From DATARH01 sp036489765 (lineage in GTDB: Bacteria; Pseudomonadota; Alphaproteobacteria; ATCC43930; CGMCC-115725): a stretch of 64,000 nucleotides of DNA. The notes under the pieces are model-generated. The model did not search any database. It was not told the origin of the DNA and saw nothing but the letters and a program-made list of their open reading frames with translations. Shown here piece by piece: positions 8,074-15,225 of the stretch (position 1 is the first letter of the stretch; the number at the start of each line of letters is the position of its first letter). A program made the translations under genes and the position numbers. The stretch covers positions 22,475 to 86,474 of the forward strand of contig DASXFE010000014.1 of NCBI GenBank assembly GCA_036489765.1. The letters are read 5' to 3'.

Positions 8074-8796
8074 ATGCTCGACGTCTGGTCCTGGCCGACC
8101 CCGAATGGCCAAAAGGTGCATATCGCGCTCGAGGAACTGGGGCTCGAATACAACATCATCCCGGTCAATATCGGCGCCGGCGACCAGTTCAAGCCCGAGT
8201 TCCTGAAGATCACCCCGAACCACCGCATCCCGGCGATCGTCGATCCGGATGGGCCGGGCGGAAAGCCGTTCACGCTGTTCGAGTCAGGTGCGATCCTCAT
8301 CTACCTGTCGGAAAAAGCGGGCGGGAAGCTGATCCCGAAGGACCCGGCGGGGCGGTTCAAATGCCTCGAATGGATCATGTTCCAGATGGGCGGCGTCGGC
8401 CCGATGTTCGGCCAGTGGAACCATTTCGGCGCCTATGCCCCGGAAAAGATCCCCTATGCGATCGCGCGCTACACCAACGAGGCGAACCGGCTGACACGGG
8501 TCCTGAACAACCGGCTTGGCGAGACGCGGTGGCTCGCCGGCGACGAGTACAGCATGGCTGACATCATCACCTTCCCGTGGCTGCACACCGGCAACCAGCA
8601 ATCACCACGGTTTGATGAGCGCGGGTACATCAACCTCGCCGAATTCCCGAACGTCAAACGCTGGTACGACGAGATCGCCGCCCGCCCAGCCGTGCAGCGC
8701 GGACTTGCGCTGCTCACCGAAGTTCGTGAGCAGAAAGCAATCAGCGAGGCCGAACGCGAGGTCTATTTCGGCAAGACGCAGTTCCAGGCTCGGTAA
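8074..8796 (+). CDS. Glutathione S-transferase, Nu-class (YfcG/YghU-like)
   Basis: A 240-aa two-domain protein. The N-terminal thioredoxin-like domain contains the Nu-class signature WPTPNGQKVHIALEELGL, the cis-proline segment NHRIPAIVD and the glutathione-binding FESGAILIYLSEK. The C-terminal helical domain follows with AGDEYSMADIITFPWL. Nu-class members act as disulfide-bond reductases or peroxidases using glutathione. The ATG lies eight bases after GGAG; earlier in-frame starts overlap the toxin-antitoxin genes. The gene stands alone and ends in a strong terminator. Confidence 0.92.
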   Translation: MLDVWSWPTPNGQKVHIALEELGLEYNIIPVNIGAGDQFKPEFLKITPNHRIPAIVDPDGPGGKPFTLFESGAILIYLSEKAGGKLIPKDPAGRFKCLEWIMFQMGGVGPMFGQWNHFGAYAPEKIPYAIARYTNEANRLTRVLNNRLGETRWLAGDEYSMADIITFPWLHTGNQQSPRFDERGYINLAEFPNVKRWYDEIAARPAVQRGLALLTEVREQKAISEAEREVYFGKTQFQAR

Positions 8797-8804
8797 AGCT
8801 CTTT

Positions 8805-8837
8805 CCCCTCGCCCGCATTGCGGGCGAGGGGATTTTT
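8805..8837. terminator. Strong intrinsic terminator between convergent genes
   Basis: CCCCTCGCCCGC and GCGGGCGAGGGG form a perfect 12-bp stem with a three-base loop, followed on the plus strand by ATTTTT. It ends the glutathione transferase gene and probably also serves the convergent esterase gene. A decayed copy of the same sequence lies at 48284-48310. Confidence 0.85.
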
Positions 8838-8841
8838 GTGA

Positions 8842-10395
8842 TCAGCCCTGCAGGTCCACCACCCGCATCCAGGCGAGGCGGGCGTCGTGGTCGGGGTCTT
8901 GGGCGACCTGGCATTTCGTGTCGAAAAGCATCGTCGCGCGATCGGTCGGATCGTAGGTTGGCCAGGTCGGGAGCGCGGCGGTTTGCGGTGAGCCGGTTCG
9001 GGCGAAGCTGGCCCAGGCGTCGGACATGATCGCAGCGAGTTCGGCGGCGCCGGGAGCACCCTTAGTCGTGTCGGGGATATCGGGCGTGTCGAAGACGAAC
9101 GGCAGGTCCATCGCGTGGTGCGCCTTGAGCCGGCCGCCCTGGAACGGCGAGCGCCAGTCGAGGGAATACATGTACACAGGGGCCGGCTGGGCCGATTTGC
9201 GCTCGGCGAGAAGGACTGTGCGGACCCAGAAATTCGAGCCGGTCAGCGCCGCGATCAGCCGGTCGCCGGGGGTGCCGTCAGGGTAGGCGGCGACGACCCG
9301 GGCGGCCTCGGCGCCGGCGATGGCGGCAACCCGGCGGTGGAGCGACTCGCCGGTGACGCGGCCATGCCAGACCTCGTCGTCATCGGCGAGGAAGAAACCG
9401 GATTCCTCGCGCGTGCCGCCGATCAGCAGCGGGATGTCGGCCGCAATCGCCGGCGCCGCGGGATCGAACGGCTGGTGCGGCAGGTCGGTGCCGTCCGCCA
9501 CCGGACCGAAATCATAGCGGTCGAGGAGCTTCCAATTCGAGCCGCCAACGGTGCGCGAAGCCGCCGCCATGGCGCCTTGCACCGTGCGATAGGGGAGTTT
9601 TTGGAGGCCGTCGCAATCGGTGCCGAGCTCCTTGAGCACGGCGTCGGCAAGCGCGGCGCCGCGCTCGCGGGTCGAGACGCGGATCGTCGCGCCGCTTTGC
9701 ACGACGGCCTTGTGGAAGAGCCCCTTCGCCGCCGGCATCGCGAGGAGCACGCTGACCTTTCCGCCGCCGCCCGACTCGCCGAAGATCGTGACGTTGCCGG
9801 GGTCGCCGCCGAAATTCGCGATGTTGTCGCGCACCCAACGCAAGGCGGCGACGAGGTCGAGCGTGCCGGCGTTGCCGGAATGGGCGAAACGCGAACCGCC
9901 GCGCCCGGCGAGATCGAGATAGCCGAGGATGTTGAGGCGGTGGTTGACGCTGACCACGACGACATCGCCGCGCCGCGCCAGGTTCTCGCCGGCCGTGACC
10001 GCACGGTTGCCCGAGCCATAGGCAAAGGCGCCGCCGTGCAGCCATACCATGACCGGGCGCTTCGCATTGTCGAGGCCGGGGGTCCATACGTTGAGGCTGA
10101 GGCAGTCCTCGCCTTCCGGTGTGTTATCGGGCGGGCCGAGGACAGTCGCGAGCTCCGGCCGCTTGTCGGCGCGGAGCGGTGATTGCGGGGCGTGACCGCG
10201 ATAGTCGAGCGCGTCGCGGACACCGGACCAGGGCGCCGGCGGCTGCGCCGGCATGAAGCGGTTGGCGCCCTCGGTCGCGGCCCCATAGGGAACGCCCTTG
10301 AAGGCGTGGGTGCCGCCCGAGGTGGCGCCCCGGAGCTTCCCGGAAGCGATTTCGACGATCGGCGACGGCGTGATGGTCAGAACGTCGTTTGCCAT
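8842..10395 (-). CDS. Type-B carboxylesterase/lipase family protein
   Basis: A 517-aa alpha/beta-hydrolase of the carboxylesterase type-B family, hydrolysing ester bonds of still unknown substrates. The oxyanion-hole motif WLHGGAF (about 118-124) and the nucleophile elbow GESGGG with Ser208 are intact; the usual EDCLSLNVW signature precedes them. The C-terminal AHHAMDLPFVF region supplies the catalytic histidine. No convincing signal peptide is seen, so it is likely cytoplasmic. The ATG was chosen at MANDVLTITPSP; the frame is open upstream only because it runs through a repeat and the agmatinase gene in another frame. Confidence 0.92.
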   Translation of the reverse strand: MANDVLTITPSPIVEIASGKLRGATSGGTHAFKGVPYGAATEGANRFMPAQPPAPWSGVRDALDYRGHAPQSPLRADKRPELATVLGPPDNTPEGEDCLSLNVWTPGLDNAKRPVMVWLHGGAFAYGSGNRAVTAGENLARRGDVVVVSVNHRLNILGYLDLAGRGGSRFAHSGNAGTLDLVAALRWVRDNIANFGGDPGNVTIFGESGGGGKVSVLLAMPAAKGLFHKAVVQSGATIRVSTRERGAALADAVLKELGTDCDGLQKLPYRTVQGAMAAASRTVGGSNWKLLDRYDFGPVADGTDLPHQPFDPAAPAIAADIPLLIGGTREESGFFLADDDEVWHGRVTGESLHRRVAAIAGAEAARVVAAYPDGTPGDRLIAALTGSNFWVRTVLLAERKSAQPAPVYMYSLDWRSPFQGGRLKAHHAMDLPFVFDTPDIPDTTKGAPGAAELAAIMSDAWASFARTGSPQTAALPTWPTYDPTDRATMLFDTKCQVAQDPDHDARLAWMRVVDLQG

Positions 10396-10417
10396 GGCGG
10401 TCCCCTTCCTTTTCGGC

Positions 10418-10497
10418 GTCATCCCGGCACAGGCCGGAACCCACTGACGGGCTGCTCGTACGTTTGATCTGTGGGTCCTGGCCTGCGCCGGGACGAC
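10418..10497. repeat. Imperfect palindromic repeat, family A copy 1
   Basis: An 80-bp unit beginning GTCATCCCGGCACAGGCCGG and ending in the inverted CCTGCGCCGGGACGAC, with an ACGTTTGATC-like centre. Related copies lie at 52353-52433 and 54208-54290. It fills the gap between the agmatinase and esterase genes and may form a long RNA hairpin. Confidence 0.75.
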
Positions 10498-10499
10498 AG

Positions 10500-11474
10500 C
10501 TACTTTGAGTCCTGCTTCCTCCGACGATGCACCGCCGGGGCGAGGGCGCACAAGAGTTCCCACATCATCGTCGCGCCGACGAGGGCGGTGTTGCCGCTGG
10601 GATCGAAGGGCGGGGAGACTTCGACGACATCGGCGCCGACGAGGTCGAGACCGGCCAGGAGACGGAGCATGCGCTGTGCCTCGGCGGTCGAGAAGCCGCC
10701 GATCTCGGGCGTGCCGGTACCAGGAGCGTAGACCGGGTCGAGACCGTCGACATCGAAGCTGACGTACACCGGACCGCCGCCGACAATGCGGCGGGCCTCG
10801 TCGATCACCGCCTCCGGGCCGAGGCGAAAATACTCCTCGATGTGGACGATGCGGATGCCGGCACTCTGCGCCCAGTCCTTCTCGTCTGCGGAATAAATGG
10901 AGCCGCGGATACCGATCTGGATCATCCGGTGCGGGTCGATCAACCCCTCCTCGACGGCGCGGCGGAACGGGGTGCCGTGCGTGTATTTCTGGCCGCCGAA
11001 ATACTCGTCGGAGGTATCGGAATGGGCGTCGAAATGGACGACCCCGACCGGCCGCTCGCGGGCGATCGCGCGCAGGATCGGGAGCGTGACGAGGTGGTCG
11101 CCTCCGGCGGACAGCGGGGCGGCGCCGGCCTTGTGCAGGGTCGCAAAAAATGCCTCGATCCGCGCGAGCGAGTCGTGCAGGTCGATCGGGTTGACCGGTG
11201 TGTCGCCGTGATCGCCGACCCGGCACAGCTCATACGGCGACACCAGTGTCGCGTGGTGCACCCGGCGCATCAGCGTCGACATGTTGCGCATCTCGCGTGG
11301 CCCGTGGCGGGCGCCGGGACGGAAGGTCGTGCCGCCATCCCACGGCACCCCCACGATCGCGATGTCGAGCTTGGCGGGGTCGCGCTCGATGGGGAGGCGC
11401 ATGAACGTGGCGACCTCGCCGAACCGGGGCACGACCATGCCCGACAGCGGCTGAGGCAAATGGGTGTTTGGCAT
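10500..11474 (-). CDS. Agmatinase/ureohydrolase family protein (SpeB-like)
   Basis: A 324-aa binuclear manganese hydrolase of the arginase-agmatinase family, which releases urea from guanidino compounds. The metal-ligand motifs are complete: SAGGDHLVTLP, VVHFDAHSDTSDE and VSFDVDGLDPVYAPGTGTPE. Length and motif order fit agmatinase, guanidinobutyrase or guanidinopropionase; these cannot be separated by eye. The ATG at MPNTHLPQPL is preferred to an upstream in-frame extension lacking family resemblance. It ends just before a palindromic repeat, downstream of which lies the esterase gene on the same strand. Confidence 0.9.
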   Translation of the reverse strand: MPNTHLPQPLSGMVVPRFGEVATFMRLPIERDPAKLDIAIVGVPWDGGTTFRPGARHGPREMRNMSTLMRRVHHATLVSPYELCRVGDHGDTPVNPIDLHDSLARIEAFFATLHKAGAAPLSAGGDHLVTLPILRAIARERPVGVVHFDAHSDTSDEYFGGQKYTHGTPFRRAVEEGLIDPHRMIQIGIRGSIYSADEKDWAQSAGIRIVHIEEYFRLGPEAVIDEARRIVGGGPVYVSFDVDGLDPVYAPGTGTPEIGGFSTAEAQRMLRLLAGLDLVGADVVEVSPPFDPSGNTALVGATMMWELLCALAPAVHRRRKQDSK

Positions 11475-11557
11475 GGCTCTTATATAGGATCGTTGCCGAC
11501 ATGATCGAAGCGGGGGATGGTGAGGCTGCGACACGAACGTTTCAGGTGAATGACGCC

Positions 11558-11899
11558 ATGACGACCCCTGCCGCCGCACCGCAAGCGCCCCATCCGGCCG
11601 CTTTTGGCCGCAACGCCGTCATCTTCGTCGCGGTCTCGGCCCTCATCATCGGCAATTTTCTCTACCGGCTGGTGGCGCCGGCGCACGAATACCCGATGCG
11701 TAGCGAGCAGGTTCTCGATATTGGCCTCGACATCCTGCTGCTCGCCGCCCTCCTGGGCATGAAAAGACAGGCGGCGTGGCTGCAAGTGCTGTTCTGGATC
11801 GCGCTCGCGGCGGCGATCGGCTCGCTCCTGATCCGCGTTCTCGGCGGCGATGCCAGCTGGTGGACCGGGCACTTGGTCTACTACATCGAGCCGCGCTAA
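11558..11899 (+). CDS. Small membrane protein of unknown function
   Basis: A 113-aa protein with a short proline/alanine-rich N-terminus and three clear hydrophobic segments (about residues 17-36, 47-64 and 70-87), ending at HLVYYIEPR. It is not recognised as a named family. The frame is open back to 11468, but that upstream part overlaps the divergent agmatinase gene, so the ATG at MTTPAAAP is the likeliest start. Promoters for both this gene and the agmatinase gene must lie within the overlap. Confidence 0.6.
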   Translation: MTTPAAAPQAPHPAAFGRNAVIFVAVSALIIGNFLYRLVAPAHEYPMRSEQVLDIGLDILLLAALLGMKRQAAWLQVLFWIALAAAIGSLLIRVLGGDASWWTGHLVYYIEPR

Positions 11900-11974
11900 C
11901 CTCGCCGCCGACCCCAGTGAGGAGCGCCCGACCATGCCCACCGCGATCCGGGAAAGGCGTAAGTTCTGATTGCC

Positions 11975-12523
11975 ATGCGTCTCAGATTTGGCCTGACCGT
12001 CGCCGCTCTGCTGTCGCTGACGGCTTCCGCGTGGGCGCAGGCGCCGACGCCGCTCGGCAGCCCGCTGCCGCCGCCGGGGCCCCTGCCCGGCTCGCCGCCG
12101 CCCGGCCCGCCGGCCGCCGGGCCGCCGCCGGAAGCCGCAGCGCCGGAGGGACGGGAGTTTTGCCACCAGTCGGTGTCGTTTTCCGTCGCGCCGCCGGACA
12201 GCGTGCCCGACGCCTATCGCGCCTTTGTCGGCATCTTCAGCGACGCGGCCTGGAACCCGCAGCTTTGCGCGGCGCTGATCGTCGAGAACGTGACCCATGA
12301 CGGGGCCGCAACGATCATCTATGTCGATGGTCCCATGGGTGGAAACGGGCGCGGGACCGGCAGGGTGCTTAACGGGACCGGGGTCATCCAGCAAGGCGAG
12401 CTCAAATTCCAGAATTCGGACGGGACGCAGTTTTCGTTCAAGCCGTTCTATTCCGATCTCGACGGCCATCTGGTGACGCCGAAAGGCCAGGCCTACCAGA
12501 CGATCTTCAAACGGTCGTTCTAG
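11975..12523 (+). CDS. Secreted proline-rich protein of unknown function
   Basis: A 182-aa protein with a standard Sec signal peptide (MRLRFGLTVAALLSLTASAWAQA, cleavage after AWA). Next is a proline/glycine linker of about 35 residues rich in PLPPPGPLPG-type repeats, then a 120-aa globular domain with two cysteines (C63 and C97) that could pair in the periplasm. The globular part is rich in short polar strands and looks beta-sheet. No family was recognised. It follows the small membrane protein gene on the same strand and may be co-transcribed. Confidence 0.65.
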   Translation: MRLRFGLTVAALLSLTASAWAQAPTPLGSPLPPPGPLPGSPPPGPPAAGPPPEAAAPEGREFCHQSVSFSVAPPDSVPDAYRAFVGIFSDAAWNPQLCAALIVENVTHDGAATIIYVDGPMGGNGRGTGRVLNGTGVIQQGELKFQNSDGTQFSFKPFYSDLDGHLVTPKGQAYQTIFKRSF

Positions 12524-12853
12524 GCCTGGCGGGCCTCACACGTGTCGACGGCGACCTCCGTTGAGCGGGTAATCTGGGCCTAGGCTAAGCAGCAATCGCC
12601 CACGAGCTGCGACGGTGGTAGGCTATCGACCGCCGAGCGACCGACTATCGGCGTGCCGCTCTACAACTCGCTCACGCTGGACGCCGGTCAAGATCACCCT
12701 CTCATGGCCGGGTGCCGCGGCGGGTGCGACCTCCGAAGCGGAAACTCGAACTGAGGTACTATCGCCCGACCCGCCCGAGTTGACGGTGGAGGGTCGCGTT
12801 CCTAGATTTCGGACGCCAAGGGTCAGACACTCAGGTTGGAACATTGGAGGACC
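12524..12853. other. Gene-free 330-bp region upstream of hrcA
   Basis: The region has ordinary GC content and no convincing coding potential: the 80-aa open frame within it is arginine-, proline- and serine-rich in the way GC-rich noncoding frames are. No CIRCE inverted repeat (TTAGCACTC/GAGTGCTAA) is seen. The only clear signal is the hrcA ribosome site GGAGG at 12846-12850. The promoter must lie here but was not located. Confidence 0.6.
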
Positions 12854-13921
12854 ATGAGAGGCGCCGCCGCGTCGGTCACACCGTCGCCGATCTCCGAATT
12901 GAACGAGCGCAGCCGGGAGATTTTCCGGCGCATCGTCGACGGCTATGTCGCAACCGGCGAGCCGATGGGATCGCGCACGCTGTCGCGGCTATTGGCGCAG
13001 AACCTGTCGCCGGCGACGATCCGTAACGTGATGGCGGATTTGGAGGAGGCGGGCCTCCTCTATTCGCCGCACACCTCGGCCGGGCGGCTCCCGACCGAGG
13101 CCGGCATGCGGATGTTCGTCAACGGGCTCCTCGAGATCGGGGGGATCGGCGAGGACGAGCGGCGCAATATCGAGGCCCTGTGCGTAGCGCGCGGTAAAAG
13201 CCTGGCGCAAGCGCTCGAAGAGGCGACGGTGGCGCTCTCCGGCCTGTCACATTGCGCCGGGCTTGTCGTCGTGCCGAAGCAGGACCGTCCGCTCAAGCAT
13301 TTCGAATTCGTCAATCTTGGCCCCGGCCGGGCGCTCGTCGTGCTGATCACCGAGGACGGGCTTGTCGAGAACCGGGTCATCGAGGTGCCGATCGGGTTGC
13401 CGCCTTCGGCCATGATCACGGCCAGCAACTATCTCAACGGGCGCCTCGTCGGCCGCACGCTGGAAGAGGCGAAGACCGAGATCGAAGGGGAGATCAGGTC
13501 GAACAAGGCGCAGCTCGACGACTTGACCTCGCGGCTCGTCGAGGCGGGGTTGGCAAGCTGGGCGGGCGGCGATCCCGGCCGCGCGCTGATCGTCAAAGGC
13601 CAGGCCAACCTTCTTGAGGACGTGACCGCGCTCGACGACCTCGAACGGCTGCGCGCCCTCTTCGAGATGCTGGAGACGAAGGAGACGATGCTGCGTCTGC
13701 TCGACGCGAGCCGGCAAGGCGAAGGAGTCCAGATCTTTATCGGCGCGCAGAGCCATCTATTCGGCGTCGCCGGCTGCTCGCTGATCATCGCCCCCTACCA
13801 GAACAGCCGCGAGCAGATCGTCGGCGCGATCGGGGTCATCGGCCCCACCCGGATCAACTATGCCCGGATCATCCCGATGGTGGACTACACCGCCAAGATG
13901 ATCGGGCGTCTCATCGGATAG
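12854..13921 (+). CDS. hrcA: Heat-inducible transcription repressor HrcA
   Basis: A 355-aa repressor of class I heat-shock genes. The N-terminal winged helix is intact (LNERSREIFRRIVDGYVATGEP, then SPATIRNVMADLEEAGLL and SAGRLPTEAG), followed by the GAF-like dimerisation domain ending with the family motif GVIGPTRINYARIIPMVD. The ATG was chosen because GGAGG sits three bases before it; an in-frame ATG six codons earlier lacks a ribosome site. grpE follows five bases later. HrcA normally binds CIRCE elements, yet none is visible in this window. Confidence 0.95.
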   Translation: MRGAAASVTPSPISELNERSREIFRRIVDGYVATGEPMGSRTLSRLLAQNLSPATIRNVMADLEEAGLLYSPHTSAGRLPTEAGMRMFVNGLLEIGGIGEDERRNIEALCVARGKSLAQALEEATVALSGLSHCAGLVVVPKQDRPLKHFEFVNLGPGRALVVLITEDGLVENRVIEVPIGLPPSAMITASNYLNGRLVGRTLEEAKTEIEGEIRSNKAQLDDLTSRLVEAGLASWAGGDPGRALIVKGQANLLEDVTALDDLERLRALFEMLETKETMLRLLDASRQGEGVQIFIGAQSHLFGVAGCSLIIAPYQNSREQIVGAIGVIGPTRINYARIIPMVDYTAKMIGRLIG

Positions 13922-13926
13922 GAAGT

Positions 13927-14502
13927 ATGGACGACAAGGACGAATCGGCGACGCCGGCAAACGACACGGCCGCCGAACCGGAAGAAATGACCGAGACTGA
14001 AACCCCCGATGCGCGCATCACCGCACTGGAGGCCGAGGTCGCGGAGCAGAAGGACCGCGCGCTGCGCGCCCTCGCGGAGGCGGAAAACACCCGCCGCCGC
14101 GCCGAACGCGACCGCGCCGACGCGCAGAAATACGCCGTCTCCGGCTTTGCCCGCGATCTGCTCGGGGCAGCCGACAACCTCCGTCGCGCGCTCGACAGCC
14201 TGCCGGCGAGCGAAGCGAAGGACGACAAGACCCGTTCGCTCCTCGAAGGCGTCGCCGCGACCGAGCGCGAGCTTCTCGCCGCGTTCGAGCGCAACGGCCT
14301 GAAGCGTATCGACCCCAAGGGCGAGAAGTTCGACCACAATTTCCACCAGGCGATCTTCGAAGCCGAAAACACCGGCCAGGCGGCCGGCACGGTCGTCGAA
14401 GTGCTGCAGCCGGGATATGTGCTGCATGATCGCCTGCTGCGACCGGCGATGGTGGGGGTGGCGAAAGGCGCCGCGCCGAACCCTGGACCTGCCGGCGCGT
14501 GA
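13927..14502 (+). CDS. grpE: Nucleotide exchange factor GrpE
   Basis: A 191-aa co-chaperone that releases ADP from DnaK. It has the acidic disordered N-terminus, a long coiled-coil helix (about 30-75, TALEAEVAEQKDRALRALAE), and the beta-domain with the GrpE signature around FDHNFHQAIFE and GYVLHDRLLRPAMVGVAKG. It is in an operon with hrcA, which is usual in alphaproteobacteria. Its stop overlaps a GTG that opens the decayed gene downstream. Confidence 0.95.
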   Translation: MDDKDESATPANDTAAEPEEMTETETPDARITALEAEVAEQKDRALRALAEAENTRRRAERDRADAQKYAVSGFARDLLGAADNLRRALDSLPASEAKDDKTRSLLEGVAATERELLAAFERNGLKRIDPKGEKFDHNFHQAIFEAENTGQAAGTVVEVLQPGYVLHDRLLRPAMVGVAKGAAPNPGPAGA

Positions 14503-14882
14503 CGGGCCGGCGCGCGATCCTGGCGGCGCTCGCGATCATGGCCGGGCTCGCGCAGGGCTCCCGCGGGGGTGCCTGATCCCTACCCGAGCCGTTCACGGTT
14601 ACGCATCCACAGGAGATTATCGCGGCGGCGGCCCGCCACCGGGTGCCGGCCGCTTATCCGTTTCGCTATTACGCCACCGACGGCGGGCTGATGGCGTACG
14701 GCATCGATGACAGCGCCCCGTTCGAGTACGCGGACCGCATCTTCAAGGGCGCGAAGCCGGGCGACCTTCCCGTGCAGCGACCGCCCAAATTCCACCGGGT
14801 CGTCAACATGGGAACGGGGAAGGCGCCGGGCATCGAAGTGTCGCCGTCGCTGCTGGCGACGGCCGACGAGGTCATCGAGTAA
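14500..14882 (+). pseudogene. Remnant of an ABC-type substrate-binding protein (ABC_sub_bind family)
   Basis: Two pieces of one kind of gene remain. The first is a 23-codon signal-peptide-like start (TGRRAILAALAIMAGLAQGS) that stops at about 14574. The second, from about 14584 to 14882, gives THPQEIIAAAARHRVPAAYP, then GGLMAYGIDDSAPF and the closing segments DLPVQRPPKF and SPSLLATADEVIE, which match the C-terminus of the uncharacterised ABC_sub_bind binding-protein family. The central 200 or so codons are missing. An ATG within the second piece gives a 79-aa open frame that is unlikely to make a working protein. Confidence 0.72.
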
Positions 14883-14927
14883 AGCGGCGCCTTCGCCGAT
14901 CGACAGCAACCAAGCGCCACCTAGCAT

Positions 14928-15018
14928 CGCAGGATGGGTTGAGCAAGGCGAAACCCTTCACTCTGTCGCCGCAGTGAAGCCGGGTTAATGGGTTTCGCTG
15001 CGCTCAACCCATCCTGCG
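14928..15018. repeat. Long inverted repeat with 29-bp arms upstream of dnaK
   Basis: Left arm 14928-14956 (CGCAGGATGGGTTGAGC start) and right arm 14990-15018 (ending CTCAACCCATCCTGCG) are nearly perfect complements. A small TTCACT/AGTGAA hairpin sits in the loop. Repeats with GGATGGGTTGAGCGCAGCGAAACCC cores are widespread in proteobacterial genomes. It separates the pseudogene from the dnaK promoter and could terminate read-through from hrcA-grpE. Confidence 0.8.
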
Positions 15019-15100
15019 AACCCGCCACGGACTGCCCGCGTATCCGACCTGCGTATTCGAGACGGGCCGCAATTAGGCGCCGTTTCGCCCCGCTCACGGA

Positions 15101-15129
15101 GTTGTGTGCCCCGGAGCGGCCGCCTATAT
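15101..15129 (+). promoter_or_regulatory. Sigma-32-type heat-shock promoter of dnaK
   Basis: GTTG at 15101-15104 and CCTATAT at 15123-15129 are separated by 18 bases. This fits the alphaproteobacterial RpoH consensus CTTG-N17/18-CYTATNT with one mismatch in the -35 element. It lies about 95 bases before the dnaK ATG. Confidence 0.6.
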
Positions 15130-15225
15130 ACCTCCCGTCAGCCAAACCATGGCTGCGTTGTCATACCCGGGGGACCGGCGCGGTGCCGATCCGGGCCGTT
15201 CGGTCCTGCTTTTGAAGAGGTGTCC

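Noticed and set aside
11480..12469. A 329-codon minus-strand open frame opposite the small membrane and secreted protein genes
   Set aside because: Composition is Arg/Ala/Gly/Asp-rich as expected for a GC-rich shadow, and the plus-strand proteins have clear membrane segments and a signal peptide.
12541..12853. A CIRCE element for HrcA
   Set aside because: No TTAGCACTC/GAGTGCTAA pair or close variant was found on reading the region.
12615..12857. An 80-codon open frame upstream of hrcA
   Set aside because: It has a low-complexity Arg/Pro/Ser composition, no ribosome site and no family resemblance.
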